From a bacterium ADurb.Bin236 (GTDB lineage Bacteria > UBP15 > UBA6099), in assembly GCA_002069885.1 (NCBI GenBank), contig MWCD01000031.1, forward strand, positions 1 through 44,305: 44,305 bases of DNA. The letters are read 5' to 3'. The position numbers and the translations under genes are program-made. A model generated the notes under the pieces. That model ran no database searches and was not told the origin of the DNA. It saw only the letters and a program-made list of their open reading frames with translations. Position 1 is the first letter of the stretch. Each line of letters starts with the position of its first letter. Shown here one piece after another: positions 33,577 to 43,555 of this stretch.

Positions 33577-35160
33577 ATGGGAGCGCCGGCGTTCGGCAAC
33601 AGCGAAAGAAATAGCCGGGCCACGTTTTTTTTCCTTCTGCTCTTCGGTGTTTTCATCCGAGCATGGCGGCTCGGCGAAAAACCATTGTCATGCGACGAAG
33701 GATTCATCTATTTTGCTTCCAAGTTCGACGCTCCGCGTAAAATAATTGAACATTACAGGCTTGAACAGCACACGCCTTTTCCCAATCTTGTTTCTCACTA
33801 TTGGATGAATATTTTCGGCGATTCCGCTGTGGCGCTTCACGCGGAACCGCTGACGTGGTCTCTGATTTCCATGATCGTTTTCGCGTGGGCGGCATGGACG
33901 TGTCTGCCGCGCAGAGCGGCGGTTGGAGCCGTCGCGACGTATGCATTTAGCCCGTTTCTTGCTGAGTTCGCGCAGACTTTAAGGTATCCCGCGTTCGCGC
34001 TATTGTTCTCAACCGTCTGGATAACGTCATTGCTGAAACTGAGCAAGGGAGGCGGGCGTTGGTGGCTGCTCACATGTTGCGCGGGCGCGACCCTCGCGGT
34101 ATTCGCCCACTTGTTTAATCTTTTAGCTGTATTCTGCGCCGGGTGCTTCGTTGTCGCCACCCGCAAACAATGGGGCGGAAACTCCGTAGGCGTCGCTGTT
34201 TGCCATCTGATTCCAGCCGTCGCGATAGTTCCGAAAATTCTCTCTATGACAGAGAACGGCGTGACGGCTCTCGCCGGAGCCGCGCCGTTCGGAGAAGCTC
34301 TGGCGCATCTTTTAACAGCGCCCGTAGGCGGGCTTGCCGGGGTTTTATTCGACTTCTGCGTCGGGCGCGCGGTTGATGAGAAAACGCTCCCGCTCGCCGC
34401 AGTCGCTGCAGCGCTTTTGTCGTTCTCAGCGGTTATAGCCGTAGCTCTGACAGGCTCTCATAACAGGTTTGAGGCGGCTATGTGCGCGGCTATTCTCGGC
34501 GGAGCCGCCGTCTTGGGCTGGCTGGCCATGTTGTTCCGTTCCGTCGATTACACCAGTCAATACTATGTTCCTCTTGTTCCCCTGTTCTGTGTTTTGCTTG
34601 GAATTGGCGCGGACAAGATTGGCAAGCGCGCGCCTTTCGTCGCGACTGCTCTGCTCATTCTTTTTTCTTTATTTTCGTTTTCCTGCTTGTATGTTTACTG
34701 GACTCGAATTGACAGACCTCACAACCTGAAAACAGCTACGGAATATATTGAAGCGAATGCGAAGCCCGGAGACTTTATGGTTATGTCTCCTCCTTACGGA
34801 TATTTCATTTATTACTATTGGAATGAAACAATCCCCGCGAGCAGATTCAGTCCGGATTATAACCTTTGGAGCGCCCCTCAAAACAATTTCTACAAGCTGA
34901 ACGCGGACAAGATTCAACTTACCGAGGCTGATATCGGGCGATGGCATAGCGAAACGGCTTCCGACCGCAAGAGGGTCTGGGTGTTCTGGATTCTCGGCCA
35001 TGTCAACACGGAGGACAAACAAGCGTCGGCTTATAAGTGGCTTGAAAATAATTACATAAAAGTCTTGGAGATTCCGGTGCGCAACAATTCTTATGAGACC
35101 GGCCACATCGGCTTTTTGGCATTGTATGAAATACCTCGGACTTCGGAAGACAAACCCTGA
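33577..35160 (+). CDS. GT-C glycosyltransferase (GT39/PMT-like) membrane protein
   Basis: A 527-residue protein with about ten transmembrane helices and a C-terminal soluble domain. After the first helix the loop KPLSCDEGFIYFASKFDAP holds the Asp-Glu pair (DEG) that is catalytic in GT39/PMT and ArnT-type enzymes. HTPFPNLVSHYWMNIFGDSAVALHAEPL fits the second conserved loop of the family. These enzymes use polyprenyl-phosphate sugars and act on the periplasmic face. The protein acceptor or lipid acceptor is unknown; the exported neighbours are possible targets. It begins one base after the stop of the previous gene. Confidence 0.8.
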   Translation: MGAPAFGNSERNSRATFFFLLLFGVFIRAWRLGEKPLSCDEGFIYFASKFDAPRKIIEHYRLEQHTPFPNLVSHYWMNIFGDSAVALHAEPLTWSLISMIVFAWAAWTCLPRRAAVGAVATYAFSPFLAEFAQTLRYPAFALLFSTVWITSLLKLSKGGGRWWLLTCCAGATLAVFAHLFNLLAVFCAGCFVVATRKQWGGNSVGVAVCHLIPAVAIVPKILSMTENGVTALAGAAPFGEALAHLLTAPVGGLAGVLFDFCVGRAVDEKTLPLAAVAAALLSFSAVIAVALTGSHNRFEAAMCAAILGGAAVLGWLAMLFRSVDYTSQYYVPLVPLFCVLLGIGADKIGKRAPFVATALLILFSLFSFSCLYVYWTRIDRPHNLKTATEYIEANAKPGDFMVMSPPYGYFIYYYWNETIPASRFSPDYNLWSAPQNNFYKLNADKIQLTEADIGRWHSETASDRKRVWVFWILGHVNTEDKQASAYKWLENNYIKVLEIPVRNNSYETGHIGFLALYEIPRTSEDKP

Positions 35161-35216
35161 TTTTTTCGACGAAAAACTAGAGTTGAAACTGATGAAGCTA
35201 TTGCGGAGGAACAAAA

Positions 35217-36956
35217 ATGCCAGTTTTGAAAAAGGCGGTTTTGCTGATAGCGGTTTTCCAGACAATAATTGCCGTGAACGCGCTACTTTGCGTCGCTTCC
35301 GGCGCGCTGGAAGACATAGATTTTGTTGTCGATTTTCCATATCTTCAATGGGCGCGAGGCGAAGCAGATGGGGCCGCTGGCTCTGTTAGCTGCAAGAAAT
35401 CAGCAGCCGAGCCGGACGGCTCGATTTGGGCCGCTTCCTCCGCCGGGATAATCGTGTCTTTTCCCGATGGTTCCACTAAGACGATAACCGGAAAGCAAGG
35501 GCTTCCTTACGAGGACGTCACATGCGTCGATTTCGGGCCGGACGGCGTTTTCTGGGCAGGGACAACAAGAGGCGTGGTTCGCTTTGACGGCAGTGGCTGG
35601 AGATATTTCGCGGGCCGCAGATGGCTGCCCGGTGACAACGTGTCGGCTCTCTCCGTCTCCGCCGACGGGCGTTCCGTCTCAGTCATCACGGACGGCGGCC
35701 TCGGAAGAATAGAGCAGCGCGAAATGACCCTCGAACAGAAGGCTCTCTTGTTCAGCGATATAATGCAGGCCCGCCACAACCGCGACGGCTTCATCACTGA
35801 TTCTCCGCTTCGCTCGCCCGGCGACGTAAACTCTTTTTTTCTCACCGACGATGACAACGATGGGCAATGGACGGAGATGTATCTTGCAGCCGAATGTTTC
35901 AGATACTCCGCGACGGGCGACCCGCAAGCTCTGGCGAACGCCCGTCGCTCTCTTGAGGCGATGCTGCTTCTTCTGACCGTCTCCCCCGACGAGTTCGGCG
36001 GACTGCCCGCGCGTAGCGTCCTGCCACCTGAACGATGCCCCGGCGGCGACCCTCACAACTGGCATTTTCTCCCCGACAAGTCCCTCTGCTGGAAAAACGA
36101 TACCAGCGTGGACGAGGTGGTGGGGCATGCGTTCGGTCTGCCGATATATTACGACCTTTGCGCCGACGAAAACGAAAAGGCGCGCATCGCCTCCGCCTTC
36201 GCACGCATGATGGATCACATTATCGACAACGGCTACCGATTAGTCGGCGTGGACGGAAAAACAACTAGCGACGGCCACTTCGAGCCTGAATGGGTAAACC
36301 GAGGCTCCGGCCCGCTCGGCGATCAAGGCCTGAATTCCGCGGAAATCCTCAACGCCCTTATCTCCGCTCACCACATCACCGGCGACGAAAAATATCTCGA
36401 ACACTACAAAAACCTCGTCAAAGAGCATAACTACCACCGCAACGTCCGCGAATGGAAATCTATCTGCGACCGCAACCAGATAAACCACGACAGCTACGAA
36501 ATGGGATACCTCAGCTTCTACAATCTGCTGCGGTATGAGAAAAACGAAAAACTGAGGAGCGACTACTATTTAGAAGGGCTTCGCAGGTCGCATGTAGAAC
36601 TGCTACCCAACCGCAATGCCGAGCAGATAGTTATCTTCGGGGCGTTCGCGCGGAAGGATTACGGCCTCGACGCAGCGGTCCAGACGCTACGCGAGCTTCC
36701 TTTAGACCTAGTCAAACATTCCGTTTTCAACAGCGTCCGCGCGGACGTCAAACTCTCTCCCAAGAACGACAGGTTCCGCTCGGCGCAAATGGCTTTCATT
36801 CTCCCTTACGAGGAAGCGCGGACGATTAGATGGTCTGAAAACATGCTTGCGCTAGACGCCGACGACGGCGGGCGCTCCGAGGCTATGGCCCAGTTCTTCC
36901 TGCTCCCGTACTGGATGGCGCGCCACCACGGAATGATATTACCGGAAGAGCGCTAA
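35217..36956 (+). CDS. Exported protein with partial beta-propeller and helical barrel domain
   Basis: A 579-residue protein with a signal peptide (about 1-30). Residues about 65-165 contain two to three regulator-propeller-type repeats (GIIVSFPDGSTKTITGKQGLP, FGPDGVFWAGTTRGVVRFDGSGWRYF, VSALSVSADG), too few for a full seven-bladed propeller. The remaining ~400 residues are helical, with TDDDNDGQWTEMYLAAECFRYSATGDP, HAFGLPIYYDLCADENEKARI and NSAEILNALISAHHITGDEKYLEHY, which suggest an (alpha/alpha) toroid as in glycan-active enzymes. No family can be named with confidence. GGAGG lies seven bases before the ATG. Confidence 0.7.
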   Translation: MPVLKKAVLLIAVFQTIIAVNALLCVASGALEDIDFVVDFPYLQWARGEADGAAGSVSCKKSAAEPDGSIWAASSAGIIVSFPDGSTKTITGKQGLPYEDVTCVDFGPDGVFWAGTTRGVVRFDGSGWRYFAGRRWLPGDNVSALSVSADGRSVSVITDGGLGRIEQREMTLEQKALLFSDIMQARHNRDGFITDSPLRSPGDVNSFFLTDDDNDGQWTEMYLAAECFRYSATGDPQALANARRSLEAMLLLLTVSPDEFGGLPARSVLPPERCPGGDPHNWHFLPDKSLCWKNDTSVDEVVGHAFGLPIYYDLCADENEKARIASAFARMMDHIIDNGYRLVGVDGKTTSDGHFEPEWVNRGSGPLGDQGLNSAEILNALISAHHITGDEKYLEHYKNLVKEHNYHRNVREWKSICDRNQINHDSYEMGYLSFYNLLRYEKNEKLRSDYYLEGLRRSHVELLPNRNAEQIVIFGAFARKDYGLDAAVQTLRELPLDLVKHSVFNSVRADVKLSPKNDRFRSAQMAFILPYEEARTIRWSENMLALDADDGGRSEAMAQFFLLPYWMARHHGMILPEER

Positions 36957-36957
36957 T

Positions 36958-38028
36958 ATGATTTTCATGCATGGTTCGTCTGATAAAAATGCGGCGCAAC
37001 GCGCGCGGTTCATAAGCGTGTTTTTGTTGTCCGTTTTTTTTACGCTTGCCTTCGCCTGCCGAGCTTTCGCTGAAACTAAAGACTACGCCGAACTTATTAT
37101 CTCAGAGCGCTCGCTTCCGCTGCGAGAAGACCTAGCTTCCCGCGTAGGCCCCGCCCCTGAATCTGTAATTAAAATACTCTCGCTTAACGACAAAATATTT
37201 ATTCAGCCCGACAAACCGTATCGCGCGCGCACCCCCGCTCCCGAACACATCGAAGACATCAGGGCCGCAATCGACTCATTGCCGCCTGTTGTCCGAGAGA
37301 CCGCCGAGTCTTGCCTTCTTGGGATTTATTTCGTAGAGAACTTGATAGGTAGCGGCTTAGTCTCGCGTCTTGCCGGCCCTGATTACAAAGAATATTTCAT
37401 AATAGCCATCAACCCCGAAACACTCGACATGAACGCCTCCGAATGGATTACGAAGAAAGAAAAAACAGCATTCATTATTGACGATTCATCCATCGACGTC
37501 AGCATCGACATCGGAGCGGACAGAACTGGGTTATACTACATTTTTTATCATGAAATCGCGCATGTGTTCGACTACGCAAAGAGAATAACTCAAGGCGAAG
37601 AGAAAAAAGGCCCGGCTAAACTGTACGATATAATAGTGCAGCGAAGCAAACCGCCGCGCAAAAAACTTGCTTGCATTGATGAATTTTGGGAGTCATACAG
37701 CAAACCCGCGCGCAAATATGATTTCGACGGGCGAGACGGCATAGTGTTTTACAGGCTTGGCGGCCCTAACACAAAAATATCCGAAGCGACCGCTCTTTAT
37801 CGCTCCCTTTCAGAAAGCCCTTTCGCCACACTTTACGCGTCAATGAATTGGATGGATGATTTCGCAGAATTATTCGCCATGTGGATGAGCGTTGAAAACC
37901 TAGGCCGCCCATGGCGGCTAACGCTATCTCAAAACGGCGACACTCTTTTCTCCATATACAACCCGTTGAAATCAGAGCCTCTCGCCGCCCGCGTCGGATT
38001 GATGAAATCTGAATTGTTCGAGGATTGA
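36958..38028 (+). CDS. Exported HEIAH zinc metallopeptidase-like protein
   Basis: A 356-residue exported protein. The N-terminal hydrophobic segment (about 18-38, ending RAFAE) is a signal peptide. The zinc motif H198-E199-I-A-H202 lies in YYIFYHEIAHVFDYAKR, and a likely third ligand Glu304 lies in MDDFAELFAMW, a gluzincin-type arrangement similar to anthrax-lethal-factor-like or Mtf-type peptidases. The substrate is unknown. Its ATG is one base after the stop of the propeller-barrel gene, with GGAAGAG nine bases upstream, so the two are co-translated and probably act in the same compartment. Confidence 0.8.
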   Translation: MIFMHGSSDKNAAQRARFISVFLLSVFFTLAFACRAFAETKDYAELIISERSLPLREDLASRVGPAPESVIKILSLNDKIFIQPDKPYRARTPAPEHIEDIRAAIDSLPPVVRETAESCLLGIYFVENLIGSGLVSRLAGPDYKEYFIIAINPETLDMNASEWITKKEKTAFIIDDSSIDVSIDIGADRTGLYYIFYHEIAHVFDYAKRITQGEEKKGPAKLYDIIVQRSKPPRKKLACIDEFWESYSKPARKYDFDGRDGIVFYRLGGPNTKISEATALYRSLSESPFATLYASMNWMDDFAELFAMWMSVENLGRPWRLTLSQNGDTLFSIYNPLKSEPLAARVGLMKSELFED

Positions 38029-38089
38029 GCATTTTCGCATTTCCTCCCATCCTTTTTTACCAAAAAAACGCGCCTTTTCTGAAAAAGGT

Positions 38090-38095
38090 TATAAT
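38090..38095 (+). promoter_or_regulatory. -10 box of the acyl-CoA synthetase gene
   Basis: TATAAT in an AT-rich gap, 67 bases before the ATG at 38163. No good -35 box is present at normal spacing. Confidence 0.4.
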
Positions 38096-38162
38096 GAACT
38101 TCTAAAAATAACCGGAGTATGTTCCGGAGGCGAAAGAATACGGGAGCGAGGGGCTTCATATC

Positions 38163-40247
38163 ATGCAAAAACTTTTTTATCCTGAAAGCATAGCGGTCAT
38201 AGGAGTTTCGGAATCTCACGACAATTTCGGCAGGAATATCGTGAAAAACCTGCTCGATTTCCAGTATCAGGGGCGCATATACCCGGTCGGGAAAAAAGGC
38301 GGCTCGGTCTTTGGTTTGAAGATATATGAGAGCGTGGAGGACATAAGCGGCAACGTGGGGCTGGCAGTCATGCTGATTCCGTCCCGCGCGGTGCCCGAAC
38401 AGTTCGAAGCCTGTGCGCGCAAAGGAATAAAGAGAGTGTGCATATCCAGCGGCGGCTTCTCCGAGTTCGGCGGCGAACGCAAGGAACTTGAACAGCGCCT
38501 GATAGACGTCGCCCGCGAGAACGACATCCGCTTCATCGGGCCGAACTGCCTCGCCATAATCAATCAGGACCACGGAGTATGTCTGCCGTTCGTGCGTATG
38601 AGCCGATTTCCCGTCGGCAATGTTTCCTTGATGACCCAGAGCGGAGGCGTAGGGCTGAGCTTCATATACATGTTCGCCGCGCAGAACCTCGGAATCAATA
38701 AATACGTCAGTCTCGGCAACAAGTTGAATATCGGCGAGCAGGACTTAATACCCTTCCTTGAAAGCGACGAATGCACGGGTGTAATCGGGATGTACCTTGA
38801 AGAGATAGACAAGGGGCGCGAGTTCATGGAGGCGGTGCGCGGATGCCGCAAGCCGATTGTGGTTCTCAAATCTAACACCACCGCCACAGGCGCGCGAGTG
38901 GCCGCCTCTCACACCGCCGCCATCGCCAACGACGACCGCGTAGTGGATGCTGCCCTGAAGCAAGTAGGCGTCGCCCGAATCGAAAACATGCACGACATGA
39001 CGGCGGCATGCAAAATATTCAAGATGCCCCCTATGAAAGGCAATCGGGTGGCTATCCTAACTCCGACGGGCGGATACGCCGTAATCCTCGCCGACATGTG
39101 CGAAAAATACGGATTCGAGATACCGCCGTTCAGCAAGGATTTCGTGGACGACGTATCGAAACATGTGCGCGCGGGCGTTATAAGACTGACCAACCCGCTC
39201 GACCTCGGCGACATGTTTGATCTCCAGATGGTGGCGCACACCGTCGTTCGCGCCATGCAGGAGCCTCAGTTCGACGCGCTAATACTTTCTTGGATTTTTA
39301 TGCGAGACACCGGCCTGACATCCGACAGCGTGAATATTTTTCCGATTCTCGACTCTATGCTGAAGCGGATACCCAAGCCGATAGCGCTGTCTCTCGTCGG
39401 CGCGCCGAGCGATATTTCGCAGATTCAGAAAACCACCAACTTCCCGATATTTAGCAGCCCGGAAGGCTCCCTGCGCGCGCTGTCCATCCTGCGAAACCAT
39501 CACTCCTCGGCTTACGAGCTTCGCGCGCAGAAACCAATAATAAAGGATATAGATGGAAATAGTATAAAGAGATCGCTTGACGCGGCGGGAGAGGGCGGAA
39601 GGCTTGGCGTTGAAGCGCTGGATGTCCTGCAAGCCTGCGGCATTCCCACCGTCCCCGTCAAACTAGCGGCCACCGCCGAAGAAGCTGCCGCCGTCGCTTC
39701 CGGGATGGGATATCCCGTGGCGATGAAAATAGCGTCAAAGGATATCCTGCACAAAACAGATTCGGGCGGAGTGAAACTGAACATATCGAGCGACGAGGAA
39801 TGCCGCGCCGCATTTGAAGAGATGATGAAGACGACGGCGGAAAAAGTTACCGGAGCCGTCCTATCCGGAGTTCATGTGCAGAAGATGGCCGAGCAAGGGC
39901 GAGAAATGATAGTCGGCGCGACTCTAAACGAATCCTTCGGGCACGTCGTGACGTTCGGCGTCGGCGGCGTGGCGGTGGAAGCCCTCGGAGATATGGCAAT
40001 AAGAGTAGCCCCTATAGGGCCGTTGGACGCTTCGGCGCTGCTTGCCGAAATAAAAGCAACCAAAATGCTGGGCGCTTTCAGAGGCATGCCCCCCGCCGAC
40101 CGCGACGCTCTCAAAGATGTCCTTTACAGAGTATCCACCCTCGTGACGAAGTTCCCGATGATAAAAGAACTGGACATCAATCCGCTGATAGCGTACGAGG
40201 AAGGAAGGGGATGCGCGGCGGTTGACGCGAGGATAATACTGCGCTGA
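38163..40247 (+). CDS. ADP-forming acyl-CoA synthetase (acetate-CoA ligase family, fused alpha-beta)
   Basis: A 694-residue enzyme converting acyl-CoA, ADP and phosphate to acid, CoA and ATP, or the reverse. The CoA-binding Rossmann domain comes first (PESIAVIGVSESHDNFG). The succinyl-CoA-ligase-like and flavodoxin-like domains follow, with the phosphorylated His250 in RVAASHTAAIA and the TQSGGVG loop (158-164). An ATP-grasp domain occupies about 470-694 (GYPVAMKIASKDILHKTDSGGVKLN, KELDINPLIAYEEG). Domain order is the usual fused form of the NDP-forming family. Exact acyl specificity cannot be read. It could be a protein acetyltransferase relative, but there is no GNAT domain. It is a single gene between the exported cluster and the rRNA unit. 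Confidence 0.9.
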   Translation: MQKLFYPESIAVIGVSESHDNFGRNIVKNLLDFQYQGRIYPVGKKGGSVFGLKIYESVEDISGNVGLAVMLIPSRAVPEQFEACARKGIKRVCISSGGFSEFGGERKELEQRLIDVARENDIRFIGPNCLAIINQDHGVCLPFVRMSRFPVGNVSLMTQSGGVGLSFIYMFAAQNLGINKYVSLGNKLNIGEQDLIPFLESDECTGVIGMYLEEIDKGREFMEAVRGCRKPIVVLKSNTTATGARVAASHTAAIANDDRVVDAALKQVGVARIENMHDMTAACKIFKMPPMKGNRVAILTPTGGYAVILADMCEKYGFEIPPFSKDFVDDVSKHVRAGVIRLTNPLDLGDMFDLQMVAHTVVRAMQEPQFDALILSWIFMRDTGLTSDSVNIFPILDSMLKRIPKPIALSLVGAPSDISQIQKTTNFPIFSSPEGSLRALSILRNHHSSAYELRAQKPIIKDIDGNSIKRSLDAAGEGGRLGVEALDVLQACGIPTVPVKLAATAEEAAAVASGMGYPVAMKIASKDILHKTDSGGVKLNISSDEECRAAFEEMMKTTAEKVTGAVLSGVHVQKMAEQGREMIVGATLNESFGHVVTFGVGGVAVEALGDMAIRVAPIGPLDASALLAEIKATKMLGAFRGMPPADRDALKDVLYRVSTLVTKFPMIKELDINPLIAYEEGRGCAAVDARIILR

Positions 40248-40263
40248 GCGGGCAGAGTGAAAA

Positions 40264-40281
40264 GCGCGGGATTGCCCGCGT
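40264..40281 (+). other. Hairpin after the acyl-CoA synthetase gene
   Basis: CGCGGG and CCCGCG enclose the loop ATTG, with an extra G-T pair outside. No T-run follows, so this is not a clear intrinsic terminator, but it may stabilise the 3' end of the mRNA. Confidence 0.4.
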
Positions 40282-40304
40282 GAAAACTTTAGAGTTCCGG
40301 GCGC

Positions 40305-40332
40305 TTGAAAAAACGCCGGGGATGGGTATAAT
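40305..40332 (+). promoter_or_regulatory. rRNA promoter P1
   Basis: TTGAAA (40305-40310) and TATAAT (40327-40332) separated by 16 bases. It is the upstream member of a tandem pair, as is common for rRNA units. Confidence 0.65.
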
Positions 40333-40374
40333 AGAAGAGCAAGTGGGAAGTTGAAAAAAAAGTTTTCTGAAGTC

Positions 40375-40404
40375 TTGACAGTAACGATACCCACCCGGTA
40401 GAAT
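40375..40404 (+). promoter_or_regulatory. rRNA promoter P2 with UP-like element
   Basis: TTGACA (40375-40380) and TAGAAT (40399-40404) separated by 18 bases. An A/T-rich stretch (about 40350-40370, with runs of eight A and four T) directly upstream resembles an UP element. Transcription should begin near 40411, giving a leader of about 150 bases before the mature 16S. Confidence 0.75.
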
Positions 40405-40459
40405 ATGCGATTGTCGCGTGAAGACAGGCGGGATGCCAGTCGGAACGGTGGAACTTGAA

Positions 40460-40474
40460 AATTGAATAGTGAAG
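40460..40474 (+). other. 5' arm of the 16S rRNA processing stem
   Basis: AATTGAATAGTGAAG is perfectly complementary over 15 bases to 42215-42229 beyond the 16S 3' end, with further imperfect pairing outside it (CGGAAC on the left, GTTCCG on the right). This is the expected precursor stem cut by RNase III. It shows that the 16S transcript is a complete unit. Confidence 0.8.
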
Positions 40475-40558
40475 AAGCCAGTTGCAACGAAGAACCGGAA
40501 GCCTGCTTAGGCAGGGGACCGGGGAATCACAACCCCAAGAAATCAATTTAATTTATTT

Positions 40559-42144
<1,586 letters not shown>

Positions 42145-42214
42145 AATACGCTAGGAAGCTCTGCGGAAATGCGAGCGGTCCGGCGTACTCCAGGTCGATT
42201 GCAACGGGTCTGCC

Positions 42215-42229
42215 CTTCACTATTCAATT
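42215..42229 (+). other. 3' arm of the 16S rRNA processing stem
   Basis: CTTCACTATTCAATT pairs with 40460-40474. The bases between the 16S end and this arm carry no tRNA. Confidence 0.8.
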
Positions 42230-42337
42230 GTCCGGTTCCGCCGGGTTTTAGGCGGCGGCGGCGTTCTGGTAAGCTGGTAAGGGCGTTGCTTCTCCGGTTT
42301 TTTCTTCGAAGTTCTCTTGTCGCCTTTATCAGAAATT

Positions 42338-42405
42338 CAAATCTGGGGTTTTATGGTTCTGTTTTTCGTTTTTTCGTTTTAAACGCTTTTAAAACCCCAG
42401 ATTTG
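42338..42405. repeat. 16-bp perfect inverted repeat
   Basis: The arms CAAATCTGGGGTTTTA (42338-42353) and TAAAACCCCAGATTTG (42390-42405) are perfect complements around a 36-base T-rich spacer. The right arm contains the stop codon of the minus-strand Rep-like gene. Neither side is followed by a T-run, so a classical terminator is not evident. It separates the rRNA unit from the converging gene and could be an element end or a bidirectional stop. Confidence 0.65.
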
Positions 42406-43051
42406 CTTGTGTACTCTCTTGGGGGGCGCTCTGGCCGGGACTCTGGCCGGGACTCTGTCCAGCATTCCCCAAGTTGAACCTTGATAACTGAATAAAACTG
42501 TGAAATTTTCCTTTCGGGTCGTGTTCTATTTTGACGCTGAACACGTCTCGATGTTGAAAAGTCCAGTCGTTTTGAGCGTGTTGCAAATAGGCTACAATGT
42601 AGTTTTCAACAATCGGGAAATCTAACTGTGTTGAAAACTCGTGACTCTGGCCGGGACTCTGGCCAGCATTTTTGCGGGCCGTCCGGAAGCCGGGTGTGTT
42701 TGCGGCGATCATCAGGGTTTGCGGCCAAGGTCGTGTGATCCGGAGAGGGTTTCCCTGAAGGATGAAAGACGGCAGATATACCGGGTATGTGTGCTTTGTT
42801 CGGTCTGTCGGATAAACGACAAGGCCGAGTTCACGAAGATATTGCATCTGTCGTCTAACATGCTCGATGGACGCGGCCCCGCTGGGCGCGGTTTCTTCTG
42901 CGAGGCGCCGCGCTGTTGTGTGGTAGATGGCGGTCCGGGGGTTGGCTCGAAGATGAAGCTGGACTAAAAGTCCCTGCCCGGCCAGAGATAGTCCGGCCCG
43001 GGCGGCGGCATCGAGGAGCGCGCGGAAGATTGGCTGATATCCTGAGTTCAT
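42389..43051 (-). CDS. Winged-helix, replication-initiator-like protein
   Basis: A 220-residue protein. The N-terminal half (GYQPIFRALLDAAARAGLS, AGQGLLVQLHLRANP, YHTTARRLAEETA, IEHVRRQMQYLRELGLVVYP) reads as a winged helix-turn-helix of the type found in plasmid RepA and phage replication proteins. The second half is less regular and is bordered by two copies of a Gly-Gln-Ser-Pro repeat (NAGQSPGQS near residues 128-136 and again near 196-208). No rolling-circle HUH motif is present. It starts within the stop codon of the upstream gene (ATGA overlap), with AAAGGAG five bases before the ATG. The assignment as Rep rests on fold impression and on the adjacent RHH gene and antisense RNA. Confidence 0.6.
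   Translation of the reverse strand: MNSGYQPIFRALLDAAARAGLSLAGQGLLVQLHLRANPRTAIYHTTARRLAEETAPSGAASIEHVRRQMQYLRELGLVVYPTDRTKHTYPVYLPSFILQGNPLRITRPWPQTLMIAANTPGFRTARKNAGQSPGQSHEFSTQLDFPIVENYIVAYLQHAQNDWTFQHRDVFSVKIEHDPKGKFHSFIQLSRFNLGNAGQSPGQSPGQSAPQESTQANLGF
42429..42466. repeat. Direct repeats, cluster A (CTCTGGCCGGGA unit)
   Basis: Two perfect 12-base units CTCTGGCCGGGA (42429-42440 and 42441-42452) and a diverged third (CTCTGTCCAGCATT). They lie inside the 3' part of the Rep-like gene and encode its GQSPGQS repeats. Confidence 0.8.
42645..42670. repeat. Direct repeats, cluster B (same unit)
   Basis: One perfect unit (42645-42656) followed by CTCTGGCCAGCATT, the same arrangement as in cluster A about 210 bases away. 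It may be iteron-like or may simply reflect a duplicated peptide linker. Confidence 0.8.
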
Positions 43052-43371
43052 GCGGGCTCCTTTCCGGCGGGAGATAAATCAAATCCGGGAAATCTGTCTT
43101 GCTGAGTTAAGGCGCATGGCGGCGTTGTGTTTAAGAACGCCACCAGAAACCAGCATGTTAATAGCCGCCGCTCGTCGTTAAACGAGTCGCAACTGCGGCA
43201 ACTTTTGAAAGGCTGTTCTGGCAGATCTTTGCAATGACCGGGACATCCGTAGGCGCGAATCAGGTTCGCAATGTAGTATGCGAACATGTCAACTGCTTTG
43301 CGTCTGGTGATGATGAAGTCCGGGGGTAAAAAATCTGCGTGAACGCGAAACTGAAATTCTGTAGGCTCCAT
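43048..43371 (-). CDS. Small cysteine-containing protein of unknown function
   Basis: A 107-residue protein that I do not recognise. The middle contains GCPGHCKDLPEQPFKSCRSCDSF, with four cysteines in C-x3-C and C-x2-C spacing that could bind a metal. The start MEPTEFQF at 43371 is supported by AAGGAGG six bases upstream; the frame extends to 43425 without a site. Its stop overlaps the start of the Rep-like gene by four bases, as for a leader-type protein translated just before a replication protein. In several plasmid families a short coupled reading frame in this position controls rep translation, but that role is only inferred here. Confidence 0.65.
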   Translation of the reverse strand: MEPTEFQFRVHADFLPPDFIITRRKAVDMFAYYIANLIRAYGCPGHCKDLPEQPFKSCRSCDSFNDERRLLTCWFLVAFLNTTPPCALTQQDRFPGFDLSPAGKEPA

Positions 43372-43438
43372 GTTGGGCCTCCTTGATTGGTTTTTTCGGG
43401 GGTGTGGCGTTCGGTGTGTCACCACCAGAAACGCAAAA

Positions 43439-43462
43439 CCGCCCGATTACTGAATCTGGCGG
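43439..43462. repeat. Imperfect palindrome, copy 1
   Basis: CCGCCCGATT and AATCTGGCGG flank ACTG, an imperfect dyad with nine of ten paired positions. The second copy at 43528-43551 differs by two bases. It lies just upstream of the plus-strand promoter and within the leader of the minus-strand gene pair. Confidence 0.75.
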
Positions 43463-43481
43463 GAGTGTAACCCGCGAAATA

Positions 43482-43510
43482 TTGACCTGTCAAGGATGGC
43501 GTGTTAAAAT
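43482..43510 (+). promoter_or_regulatory. Strong promoter for a short antisense RNA
   Basis: TTGACC (43482-43487) and TAAAAT (43505-43510) are 17 bases apart, with an extended TG (TGtTAAAAT). The -35 overlaps a small dyad (TTGAC-CT-GTCAA, 43482-43493). Transcription should start near G43517. Confidence 0.7.
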
Positions 43511-43527
43511 CCATCCGGCAATACATA

Positions 43528-43551
43528 CCGCCCGATTGCTGAATCTAGCGG
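43528..43551. repeat. Imperfect palindrome, copy 2
   Basis: The second copy of the dyad, with centre GCTG. It forms the first hairpin of the predicted antisense RNA. The two copies start 89 bases apart. Confidence 0.75.
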
Positions 43552-43555
43552 GAAG

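Noticed and set aside
40264-40281. Intrinsic terminator after the acyl-CoA synthetase
   Set aside because: The hairpin is good but no T-run follows.
43439-43551. CRISPR array
   Set aside because: There are only two copies of a 24-base imperfect palindrome with a promoter between them, and no cas genes in the window.
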